NCBI RefSeq assembly: GCF_019097595.1
Contig: NC_080723.1
Coordinates: 12,934,511 to 12,998,510, forward strand
From: Hemibagrus wyckioides
Taxonomy: Eukaryota > Chordata > Actinopteri > Siluriformes > Bagridae
DNA length: 64,000 nt
Direction: 5' to 3'
This document shows, piece by piece, positions 28,530-40,600 of the stretch; the stretch's first letter is position 1; each line of letters begins with the position of its first letter. Below the pieces are notes generated by a model. That model saw nothing but the letters and a program-made list of their open reading frames with translations. It ran no database searches and was not told where the DNA came from. Both the position numbers and the translations under genes were made by a program.

Positions 28530-29170
28530 GGGTGCTGTAATGTTGAAAGATAATCCACTGTCCAATTGTAATCTAATCTCCGAGCATGTTTTTGATGTTC
28601 AGGCCTAATCTCAAATCAGAGGGTAATCCAATAATCTCCATACACACTTTGATGCTGAAAGTAATTTAAAGTCCAAGGGAGAAGCAGAGTCTAAGAACAG
28701 TCCAGCATACAAGGGTAATCCAATTTCCAAGGGCAATTTAATGTCCAATGATGATCTGATGTCCAGAATAATTCCATTTCTATGATATCTAATCAGCAAG
28801 CATAATTTGTTAAGATTGTCAAGTGTTATCTAATATTGAAGTGAGTAATCTAGAGAGTCAAACAAAATCCAAGGATTATCTAATGTCAAAGGGTTATACA
28901 TCGTTCAAGGGTAATGTCCAAAGGCAATACAGTGTCCAAATACTATTAAATGTCCAATGACAATGTAATCTCTAAGGATAATATGATGTAATCTAATATC
29001 AGGCGGTAATCCAATCCCCAAGAGAAATCTAATGTCCAAGGCTAATTCAGTGTCCAAAAACTGGGAAACAAGACTTAGCAAAGGGTAATGTCTAATGTCT
29101 AATGGTTAACTAACAGTCAGGGGTAGTCCAGTCCAATCTACAGTAAGTAATCTAATGGACATGTCAAAAA
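28530..29170. repeat. Diverged ~18-bp minisatellite
   Basis: Variants of TAATCTAATGTCCAAGGG recur about thirty times across roughly 640 bp, for example GTAATCCAATTTCCAAGGG, CAATTTAATGTCCAATGAT, TTATCTAATGTCAAAGGG, TAATCCAATCCCCAAGAG and AAATCTAATGTCCAAGGC. Unit length is mostly 16-20 bp, with some degenerate stretches between. The order and divergence suggest an old tandem array. It is not a CRISPR: there are no constant repeats with unique spacers. Minus-strand frames show a matching six-residue periodicity without meaning as protein. Confidence 0.8.
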
Positions 29171-30000
29171 AACTCAGACAAAAAGGTATATGAAGACCTA
29201 ATGAGCTTCATGGTAATCTAATTAATAATGACGGTCTGGTGATCGAGACTTCTGGTGAACAGTTGAGGAACTGTGCTGTGCTAATCTGACCCAGCAGGAT
29301 GTATAATAATCAAATCATAAAACAGCTCATAATGGCCCATCTAATTGCAGACCACCTGCATGGACGACTCGCATTATCCTGACCCATTCTCATCCACCAC
29401 AGCTTTATCACCTGTTGGACAAATTTGCAGTAGGTAGAAGCAACCTGGTAAAACTAAGATTTGATGAGCTCTATATTAGAGTAATGTGTAATAGCATCTA
29501 ATGGTCCTAATGATGAGAAAACGAGTATTTATATGCTGTCAGTCTGCAATGTGGACCACGGGCCTGTCCTTAGAGTTGCTACTTTCTGTGTAATGGCTGA
29601 GCTGATTACATTCCTCTACCACCCACCTCTGCCCTGGAATTGATTAAGTGCACGTAGTGTGTCTAGATGAGATGCATTTTTAGCTGGATAATTGCTTTGC
29701 AACCTCCTCTGAGAGGCTAAGAGACGCTATTCATCTTTATGCAGCTATTTTTTTTAACATCATGCTGTAATGTCTTTTGGTTTGTGTTTGATTTGATTTT
29801 TCTTTTGCAGATGAAGAGGTAAGTGCATGGAAAAGATGTTTGTGTTTGAGCTAATGTACAGCGCTGATGATTGTGCAGCTTTTACGGAGTGATTTGATTA
29901 CAGTACAAGATTGAAAATAATAGCAGCGAGCAGTTAAATTGTGGTGCTTAATTATATACACAGCTATTAAGTTCCTTATTGCAATTCACTTAAACCACAG

Positions 30001-30039
<39 letters not shown>

Positions 30040-30068
30040 TCGTTTTTCTTTCCCCACACACATGCACA

Positions 30069-30109
<41 letters not shown>
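30001..30109. repeat. (CT)n and (CA)n microsatellites
   Basis: About 16 CT units at 30001-30034 and about 19 CA units at 30071-30109 are separated by a short unique spacer. Confidence 0.95.
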
Positions 30110-30111
<2 letters not shown>

Positions 30112-31446
30112 TGTTGTACAAAGGAGGAAAAAGTGTCACTATGGAAACAAGAGGAGGAATTCTAAATGCAACCTCCTGAGAAGCCCTAGTAGAGACAAAA
30201 AAAAAGGAATCTACTGTTGTGAATGGCATTGCTATGGCAGATCCATTAGTAACATCAACCCCGTCGCCGCTGCTGTCAACATAAACAAACCGATAAAACA
30301 GTCTTATCTAACTGTCATCTCTGTCACATCCATCACACTTTTGTTCTGCCTTCACCCAAGCCCCAGACTATGGAAACGATATATGTAATCTGTATAAATG
30401 TGCACAATGATGTATGCATCTTTAATTGCATAAATGTACACTTGCATTTTGGTGAGCTTCTATACATTATACGTGTGTTTGTGTGGAATAGCTCGCTGCA
30501 GTGCACATTACACCATTTTAGCAGGGGTAATCTATTTTAATAACAGCTGCCACAGTGTTACCTTACAATGATAAATGAAAATCTAAATGACAGAGGACAG
30601 GAAATTCCTCTGGGAGGGAGAGGCGATAGAGATATGCGACAGAAGGGATAGAGATATGTGACTCTGTGCGTGTGTGTGTGTGCGTATAGATATAGAGTGG
30701 CAAAGGGATAGGGTGGGGGTAAGAGCATACATAGTAGTGGCTTTATAAAATTATGTATAGGAAAAATCACTCTACTGGCTTCATAGTTTCTATAAAGTTT
30801 ATTTAAATTCCTTTTTTAACATGAGCTAGATATAATTTATGAACTGAAAAGAAAGCACTAGACCTTAGAGATGTGTTCACGTTCACACTTGGAGTAGCAA
30901 GGCATATTTTAAAGTTGGTAGCTACCACCCTATGTCACCCGTGTGGCCACAGTGCTGCTTTCACTTCCACAATGTCTCTGAAAAAATCACTTCTTTTGTT
31001 ATCTGCTAGAGTCCTTTACACTTCTTGGCTTGGTCCCTGCTGTCTTTTTAACAATCTCTTTCAGAACCTTGGACAGCAGAGATTTCAGTGTGGTTACACC
31101 TTCTCTTATTTTTTTTAAAACCTCTTTAAACTCTCAGGATCTAGACTTCTATTCGAATCCTCCCTCTCAGTACTACAGACCTTTTTCCATCAAACTCACT
31201 CTGAATAATAAATAATCTGTAGTGAATAATGTGCTTTTGAATGAATAGCTCAAGACTTTAAGAGATTTTGACATAAAAAAAAAGACTCTATAAGAATGTA
31301 TAAGGTTGTTCCAAATAAGCCCTATTTGCAAAACACACCTGGCTGTTGTTTTGCACCCAGTCTACTCCATTCAGACCAGAAGGGCTTCTTACTCCATAGT
31401 GATGACACCGGTGGGGGTGGGGGGAAGTGAAGAAAGCTGTGAGCCA

Positions 31447-31470
31447 ATGAGTCAGAGTGTGAGAGAGTGT

Positions 31471-31518
<48 letters not shown>
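31447..31518. repeat. (GA)n microsatellite
   Basis: The tract starts with GTGAGAGAGT variants and becomes about 24 GA units with one AAAG interruption. It is polypurine on the plus strand, the opposite of most CT tracts in this window. Confidence 0.95.
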
Positions 31519-31522
<4 letters not shown>

Positions 31523-32841
31523 GGAGGGGAAAACCTGCTCTGCTGGAAGGATGATGTCAGTCTCTGCAGCTGAGCCTCGATATCTGGCTCGCTCAGAGGA
31601 GGACCCACCAACTCATCCCCCTGTCTGAATGGTCTGAATGGAGAGAGAGTGAAAGAGAGTTTGCATGCTTATGTGAGTGTGAAAAAGAGAGCAGGGGGGA
31701 AGGTGAAAAGCAGGGATGTGTGGAGCAGGAAAAATGCAAGCAGAAGAAGAGGAATGACACAGGTGGAGTGGACTTGCACAGGTGAGTACTCTATAGCCAT
31801 CTACCAGTAGATGCATCTGGAAATGATTTCTAATGATATTAAAAAATAGTCAATCTGTGGTGTTATATAGAATTAGTGATACGTTTATTTTTACAGGATC
31901 ATGACTGCCTAGATTGATTGATGTGCATATCTGTCTTCACTGTCTGCCCCAGGTAATTCTGACTGATAAACCAACTAATCTTCTTACTGCGTGTAATGTT
32001 TAGTTAATTAATTCGATGCTAAAAAGCATATCAGTCATCCAGTCATTCTTAAACCTATAACACATTCCACAAGCAGGGAATGTAGGGAAAACTGTTGAAT
32101 ATCCAAAGGCCTTGATGGATCTTTCACTGCATTGTGGGGGATTCTGCAGTCCCTCAGCTTCTTATACACTCTATTAAAGCATTAGGGCATCTATTAGATC
32201 ATTGCCTTCACATAATCCTGGTCTTTTTTTTTCTTCTTCTTTTTGTTAAGCTTAAACAGGCAAGACCAAAAAATGAAATGCAAAGGACATCCAGAAAGCT
32301 TCTACAGAATACTAAAATCATAGTTGAAAGTCACTATACTGACAACTTCAAGTAGACACTCTGACAAAAATGCTGAATTCATCAAATATTTAAGAGTGTA
32401 ATTTAAAGGCTTTTGCTAACTCAGCCTAAATCCTCAAAAAAAGAGAAAAATCTCTCAAAATGTCAGGAGTGAAATTTTCGAGTGAATCTACACAGTACAC
32501 TGTATTTTGAATACGAGTGTGGACACAGCTGTTTCTGAAAATCTTTTCTCCTTGCCACAGAAATGATGTTTCCTCTTCACCATACAGTTCATAGTGAGAT
32601 AATACTGTGGTCACTGTCAAAATGTTTGCTTGTATTTTCTGTTAACATTGCACATCCATGCATTAATGGCTGTTAAATTATTCAGTGCTGTCAATCTTTA
32701 ACTGATGTAATAGGTCAGTCACGACTGAGATGTCTACACTGAATCAGATCACTGTCACTTACAAAGCAGGGGTTGGCTCATCAAATATGTCATGAGGAAG
32801 TCATTGCCATGGGCCATGCCATTTCCTTCCATGCTGTGCCA

Positions 32842-32846
32842 CACAC

Positions 32847-32880
<34 letters not shown>
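32842..32880. repeat. (CA)n microsatellite
   Basis: About 19 CA units with one CG interruption. Confidence 0.95.
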
Positions 32881-32882
<2 letters not shown>

Positions 32883-35800
32883 GCTATAGATACAAGACAC
32901 ACTGCTGCTATTCACATTAGGAGGCAAGGCCTTCAGGGCATGACAGTTAGGAGGAAGATACATTGCGCAAAAGGTCTAATAGTCTCAGGATTTTATCTAT
33001 AAAAAATTAAACATTATATATTGCTGGAAGACTTGCCACTACAGTACTATCAGTCCCCAAACACTATAGTTTAAAACAGCTTTTGTTTGTATTACAAATG
33101 TAATAGTAATTGTTCCTTTTAGGTTGTGCCTCCATTAATCTTTATTTGAAATTATTGGTAAGAAGAAGACCCCATGCCATGAAGATTTATGAGAGCAGTA
33201 ACTCCTAAACTAGTCTGCCTTTGACAAAAGCTCTGGCCAGTTCATTAACGACACTATTGATTATGCTTGGCTCTCTATATATGAGCTGCAAGGCAACACA
33301 CAGTTCCTTCTGGGCTGTAAAAACAATTTAAGCAGCAGTGTAGATCTAAATCTAGACATGTTAGATGATGGTTTTTGGGCAGCGCCTCATTATGGAGATA
33401 GTGTTCAGCAACTAGCTTTCAATCAGCAGACCCTCAGAGGCCACACAGCCAATTGCTTTGTTTATATTTCCTCTCTGAAGCAGCCTCAATCATTTCTTTG
33501 TTTGTACCTGGAAAATTAAAGGGAGAATTTTAAAGAAGTGGCAGCCTGGCAGTTTCTGCTTGTCTGACGCTAATGAATAAGATAAATAGGCATTTCCTCA
33601 TTTTCTTTCTCAAGGGCTACTTATGCACATCTGTACAGGGAATAATGAAAAAAATAACAGTAGTTAATTACAGGTAATCCCAAACCATGTGGTTTATACT
33701 GGCTTTTGAACCTTTAAAGTAAATCCTAGTAGGGATTGCTTTGAATACACAGAGGCAGCTGGAAGATCACAGGCAATGTCTTTTGTGTACTTGTTACACC
33801 ACTTAGCCTTACTGCTTTTATAAAGGCTCTCTTTGCTTCTCGTCATGCTGGCAGGCAAGAAAAACTCTCCCAGGAAGAAGAAAAGATCAGATCTGTTTCT
33901 CAATGCGAGGTGCATATTTTATTGTTTAGCAGTTTAAAAAAAAATTATAGAACGGAAATAAAAGCAGCCTGTAAACGTTTCACTACACCTCGTGGGAAAA
34001 TGACGAGAACTCACAAGGGCCTATAAGACTACGTTTGTTAAAGACTACATAAATTCATACATTTTCTGAAGGGCTTATGGTGTAGCTTTGATAGAGACAA
34101 ACCCATGCTGATTTACACAATGCAACCCTCCTACTTAAGCATCACTAGCTTTCATGTGGCATGCTATCCATTTTTCAGATTAGAGACCTCATTCCGTCAC
34201 CTCATCTGTAGCTACTGCACCTGTGGATATATGAGATAGAAGCTTGATCTCCCTTCCCCAATGAATCCTAAACAGGTGGCATGATGGTTTCCCCCCTGCC
34301 AAATAGGGGAGCTTATTATCCCCAGCCATGTTATGATAGAGGGAGCTGACAGCTCTTCCTGAACCAAACAGGACCACATCCATCACTTCCCCCTATTTCC
34401 CAGCGCTGTTTCGTCTCTTTTATAATTTCTCTCCCATTGTGGCTGAGTAATGGAATGCTGTTTTATTCCATCAACACAAAGCTGCGTGTAGCATTGGGCA
34501 GTGATGGAGTTGGTAGGATTGAGGTGTTGAAGGGGGAGAGAGCAGAGAAAGGCAGTGGACCCTGCTCACATGTCATTACCACTGACCAGTCACCCCTTTC
34601 TATCTGCTCGCAATCTGCAGCCCTCCTTGAGTGGCAGCCAAACAGCTGGGAAAACCAATGCTATTTCAGGGCCAGCCACACAGATAATGTCTTTACACCT
34701 CAAAGAGCAAAGCTGCCTCGCTTCCCGGGAGATTTCCCGCACAGATTAAATAATCAGTTCAGGACTGTCAAGGAGCTGTGCAATTACTGCTGCCGGTACC
34801 GTTCAATACATGAGGTACTATTGAATTTGTTTTTGTTGCTCTTTTTCCTTGATTGATTAGTAATCATTAATGCTTGAAACTACTGCCTGACAATTTGTAC
34901 TGCATTTTGGTTATAAGCTCGCATACATTTCTACTGTTTTTTTTTTTTTTTTATAGCTGTGAAAATAGTAAATTTATGAAATTTCATAAATTAATTATTT
35001 CAATTCAAATTCATTATTTACATAAAATGATTATAACACACTATTTCTCACTCTATATACATTTATAACATGTCTCATAATCTGCATATTGTGGACTTTA
35101 TTTATTTATTTTTTCCATATAGCATTTTTTTTTTTTTTTGCAAATTAAATGCATAGTGTACTTTTTAAATATAAAATAAAAATATTTTTGAGCGTCACCA
35201 GCAGCAGGTACTAAATTCCTCGTGTGTGTGTAAAAACATAAACCTGATTCTGACAACTATTCAGGACTATAGTTCATATCGAGAATGCCAGCTACACAGT
35301 ATTTGGCCTTCGTATGTGATCATGTGTGGACACTTTTTCACATAAATCATAATCATTTTTCTCTTTAAAATCTCATCAGTGTCATATCACCATATTTGAT
35401 CTCATCCCAAATCACCAGCTATTCCTGACAGAAAGAAAACCACTGCTTATTATTCCTACACATTTTGTTCATTTGAATATATAACTCTGTCTCTCTGTGC
35501 CCCCGTCCTTCTATCCAGGTAGAACAAGCTATTTTGCAAGCCAGGGAAGTCTGGTCTGTCCCTGTATAAGCTGCTGTGTCTTATGGCTTTTTATTCCTAT
35601 GTGATAGTGAATGTGACTCATGTAGGGATACAAGCCACTAAACACAGAGTGAACTATCAACTGAAAATAACGGCCCAGTTCAGCGTGTAGTCAAGGGAGA
35701 TCATTTGTCAAGATTCCTCACTTAATTTTGTATTGTGATCCTTTCTGTAATTCTAATGATTTCTCTTTGGGGGAAATTATCATGCCATTTCTTTACTAGA

Positions 35801-36396
35801 TCATTACCGTTGTTGGTCTAGAGCAAGTAATGAAATAATAAAGAAATAGATTAATGGATATTTAAAACTTGTGATAAAACAACAGATTTGACTCACGTAA
35901 AAACATTTAAAGACTGTTAATAATTTAAAGTAGCAGCCGTGAAATCAACACATGCACTTAACTTCCTTTGCTATTGTTTATTCAGTAAATAAAACCAAAC
36001 CCTTGTCTACTTGGCTGCTGTAGAAATACCTCCATGAAGAAGATAGCATGCTCTCATTTCTATGACAGACCATTTGTTATGAGGTGTGATTTAGCAATCT
36101 ATACAATGTGAAACTGCATCTATATTCATCTTCTCTCTGAAAAAGAAAGAAAGAAAGAAGTGTAACCATTTTGCAATTTCTATTCTCAATAAAGGCAATT
36201 AAGAGATCCAGAGTAAATTTGCACAATTGGATTTGTGTGTGTGTGTGAGGGGGGGATTTCATGGTCGATTGCTAATATAGCTCACCATAATTAACACTAA
36301 TGAGCAATTATTCAAATAGTTTTGGATGTGTCAACAACGCCGCGCACAGCTCCGTCTACTAGTAAAGACAAAGAAACAAAGGAAGACTGCAGATTT

Positions 36397-37603
36397 TTTA
36401 ATAACCAACTTTATATGAGGCATTTTGTGAACCACTTAGAAGCCTTCGCTAGGCTTAGCAATTCCCTTTTCTCATTCTCTTCATCTGTTGCACATTATTA
36501 AAATAGAACTTTTGAACATTATGCATTGCACCAAAGATAATCTACCTACAATATAATACAATATAAGATACATATAAACAAGATAAAGCACCTTTTTTGT
36601 GTTCTAGTAAATAATAGTAATTATAATAAAACATTTGGATGACATCTAGCTAACTGATTGTGGATTTGGTATGTAGTAACATCAGTGCATGAGAGGAATT
36701 CCTAATAAGGGGTTCATGCGCAAGAGTTTTCCTTGTTAGCACCTGAGTTCATCAAATCAAACAGATATTATATTGAATTTAGTCACAATTTAGTTTTTTT
36801 TTTTTTGAGGAGACCAAATGACAACTTTTTGACAAATCGACCCTTTTTGCACAGTATTTGTTTTCTCATTTCCCCAAGAAACTTATAGAAGTACCAGCAA
36901 GAATGATTTGATGAATGTATCCGCTACATGTTCCCTTCAGTTAGAGGACATTTGTGTTCACATTACAATAAAAATCAAAAAATAATATAGCACCAATTAT
37001 TGTTTATACAAAAGCTAATACATTGAATGTCACTGCAATACAGTAAAGGTAAGAGAGTATGAAAGCGTAATTCTACGAAGCATACAAAAAAAAAAAGAAA
37101 AAAAAAAAAGAAAAAGGCACATTGATGTAGTTCAGAATTGAAATATCATTTGGTACTGTTGCACAAGAGAAAAATAAAATAAAATAAACCCCATCTACAA
37201 CATGTGGTGAATGTGTCATGCATAATTTGAAAAAGTCAGGTAACTTTCAAGTACTGTTTTTTTTTTTTTTTTTTCTCAATTATTTTTCTTTTCTCATGAA
37301 ATACAGACTCTGTAAGTTAATGTTCAAGGTAGAGAAAATAAAGTTATTTGTAAAAGTTGGCTGGCAAACCAGCTAGTTCATTTCATATTTATAAACTTTA
37401 TCACATGTCCTCGCCATCACATGAAACATTTACAAGAAGATACAAGGTAATAAAGTGACTATTTAAAAAACAAAAAAACAAAACAAAAAAAAACAATTCT
37501 TAGAGGAGGGGCATACAATCTCATTCTCATTTTTTTTAAAAAGAAAATGTCTTGATCAACTAGTGGATAGCGTAGTTCCCTCCTCCTTAGTAGCATCAAA
37601 TTC
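36397..37603 (-). other. znf469: znf469 3' flank / probable 3' UTR
   Basis: On the minus strand this follows the znf469 stop codon. The nearest poly(A)-like hexamer I see is the ATTAAA variant at 36402-36397; no AATAAA on the minus strand was found closer. Several A- and T-rich runs are present (37,087-37,115 and 37,257-37,274). The 3' end is therefore a guess. Confidence 0.35.
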
Positions 37604-40600
37604 TCAGTTAATGGATTCAGAAGTGTCCTTCCTTAATGGAATCTTAAAACCAGTGAGTCTTTGGCCAAATAGCTTGCTAAGGAGGCTGTTATGTGACTCT
37701 GCAGTATGATAAGATTGTGTATCTACAGACTTGACCCCAAGCTTGGGACGGGATTTGTTAAATGAATTGCTCATAGAGGTTACTGACACCTTGGAGGTGG
37801 CAGAATGGATGGCTCTACCCGGCACACCTTTTTTCCCTCGGCAATCCCAGTTCAAATGGCGGACAAGCTCTTCTTTCTTGGGTGAAAAATTGTCAGAGCC
37901 TCTCTTCGGTTGTAAGTCCAGAGTTCCTGTTTTGTGCTTTGAGACAATTTTGTTACTGGTCATTTCATCCTTTACTGATGTGAGCACGGGATAGTCAGCA
38001 GAGATGTCGCCTTTCCGTTGACCGGCCGCTCTCTCGCATTTGTTGGACCGAAATTTCTTTTTGACTTTTGGGTCAATTCCAAGATTCTCACGTGTAACAG
38101 CGGGTGCTGTCCTTGGCAAACTTGGCAACGTCTTGAGATCTTTCCTTTTTTTCAGTTTCACACAGTCCTTGTCTTCAGCTGGAACGGAGCTGAGGGAAAT
38201 CTTGGTTTGATTTACACCTGCAGCATCTGTAACTGTAATGCTTTCGGACTTTGTGCTATTGTCAAGGCATTGTTTAACGTTTTCCTCTGATTTCACAGAT
38301 GTTCTTTCTTTACCCAGGACACTTATGGACTGGTCATTATTGTTTATGATTTGTTCATTTTCATTCCCAGTAGATGCACATTCATTTATCTGGTCCCGCC
38401 TCAGGTGATTTATCTCGTTGGATAGTGATGGCAGTCTGATAACATTAGGCAAAAGGTCTTCTGTTTGATTGCTTTGCACGCTTTTACTTGTTTGATTAGG
38501 AAATTGCAAACTGCACAGATCTGAATTGCACTCCTTCTCATTTGCATCTAACAAATCGTTGCCTTCTTTCATCTTGTTATTGGGGACATTACTCTCATTT
38601 GGAATTGGCATTTTTGATGTGGTCTGAGTTGCTCCACAGTCATCCTCAACTTTAACATCACAGATCTCATTCAGAGAAGCCTTGTAATCTGTACCAACCT
38701 CTTTGGTATCTGTGTCTGGAATGTCATGTGTATGTGTCATGTGCAAGTCTTCATTATCTTCTTCCTTAGTCGTTGTTTTTGTGTTAAGGGTGTTTTCAGC
38801 AGAAGTCATTTGGGACTGATGCTGCTCCAGAGCCCCAGAAAGATCTTCTACCACGTCCTCAATTTTTACACTTGTGTTATTTGTGTCAGTAGGCAGTTTG
38901 TCTTCATCAGTGCTGTTGCATGAGTTGTTTGTGACTGGTTTCAGACCCTGTATGTCTGTGGTCTGTTGTATGTGTACGGATTGAATGCTGTTAATGTTCA
39001 AACTGTTTTCTTGAGAATTCTCAGGCAGTATCTTCCTCTTCTTATTTGCTGGCATATCAAACTCATCCTCTTTGGACTTGCAGGGTCTCACCACCCCCCT
39101 GAACTTAAATATCTTGCTGCCACCTGCCAGGTGTTTCTCCATATGACGATCAAACTGTTCTTTTTTAGAGAAAGTGTAGTTGCAGGTACTGCAGATGAAG
39201 GACTTCTTAATTACATGCATAACATCAGCACAGAGCTCACACGTATACAGGGTAGTGTGCTTTGAATCGGGTTCATCCACCTCCTCGTGTTCACTTTTCA
39301 GGTGATCTTTAAGCTCTTTTGCTTGCTGATATGAGACTGGACATTTATGACACATGAAAATCTTTTGCAAATTGTGAACCACCAAGTGTCGCTGAAGCTT
39401 AAATGGTTTTGGAAACTGCTTGCCGCAGTGGTGACAGTCCCGTGAGGGATCTTTGCAGTTGGGATGCATTTCAACATTTTTCGGGGTAGTGTCTGCTTTG
39501 GGCAGAACTTCAAGGGGTGTGAATATACTATGTTTATTTCCTCCCCCAGCACTTCCTACTTTGCTCTTTATTGTTTCAGGCTCACACGTGTCTGAGGATT
39601 TTTGCTCTACTCCAGAGACATCTGTCGAAGCTTTCCTCTCCTCCTTAGATGATTTTGCATTCTCCCCCCTGATAGACTTTTTCGACTGATGTTGCATGAT
39701 TGAAGATATGAAGTTCTTCACAGCATTCTCCTGCATGAAGCAGCCTGGCATGTCCAGCAGGGAACTTTGAGACTGACCCTTTCGAGCAAACTGTGTGGCA
39801 TGCTCACGCAGGTGTTCATTGTACATCCACACATCCGATATTTCCTTCAAGCACATGCCACAAGTCCAGACACCTGCTTTATTCTTGACATGCTTCTCCC
39901 TCAGATGGTCTCGAAGTTGCTCACGGGAGCTAAATTTGCGCTGGACACACATATAGCATGTGGGAGGAGGTGAAGGATTGTGAGAAAGCTTGTGGAAGTC
40001 CAACTCCCCTAATGTGAGGAACCACGTGAAACACACTTTGCATTTGTACTGCTTGTCCTTGGGCTTCAGTCCAGTCTCAATACGTTTTCTATTCCGGCAT
40101 TCTGTGGTTTTCTTGGGTGATTTCTTGGGCACAATGGCCTCAACCACAGACATATCTCTTTCAGACTCAAACAGTGGCATTTCAGGGAGCTGAAATGTGG
40201 TGTTAAAGTTCTGAATGTCAATGCTTGGGTATCGAGGGACATTATCTTGAACACAGACCAACTGCAGAGGGCAAGGCTCATCAGATTTACAGTTTTCCTT
40301 GGCATCTGACCCTGTGTCTATATTTCTGTCTTCAGATCCATTTAAGTTCACTGCAGGTTGTAGAATGTCATCTTCTGTATGGCATAAAAAGTCACCAATT
40401 CTAGCCTCTTGAGTGTCTTCATGTCCAACCTGATGATCTGTTGTGACATCTTGTGGAAAACCTTTCTGAGGAGAACTTTTCAGCGTGCTCTTATGGCACA
40501 TTTCAAGCATTTTAGCATCATCAAGTGATATAGTTTCATATTCACAATGTTCTTCCAGACTGCTAGCAAATACGTTGTCTGGCTTTTTCGTATACTCCTC

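Larger units (their letters stand above)
29171..36396. other. Intergenic DNA between kras and znf469
   Basis: No gene is recognisable. Several microsatellites are listed separately. Repeat-poor, balanced-composition segments such as 33,380-33,610 and 34,140-34,800 look more like constrained non-coding DNA than the surrounding AT-rich sequence, but this is an impression only. Confidence 0.5.

Noticed and set aside
28530..29170. Possible CRISPR-like array
   Set aside because: Units are adjacent and all diverged; there are no constant repeats with unique spacers, and the genome is vertebrate.
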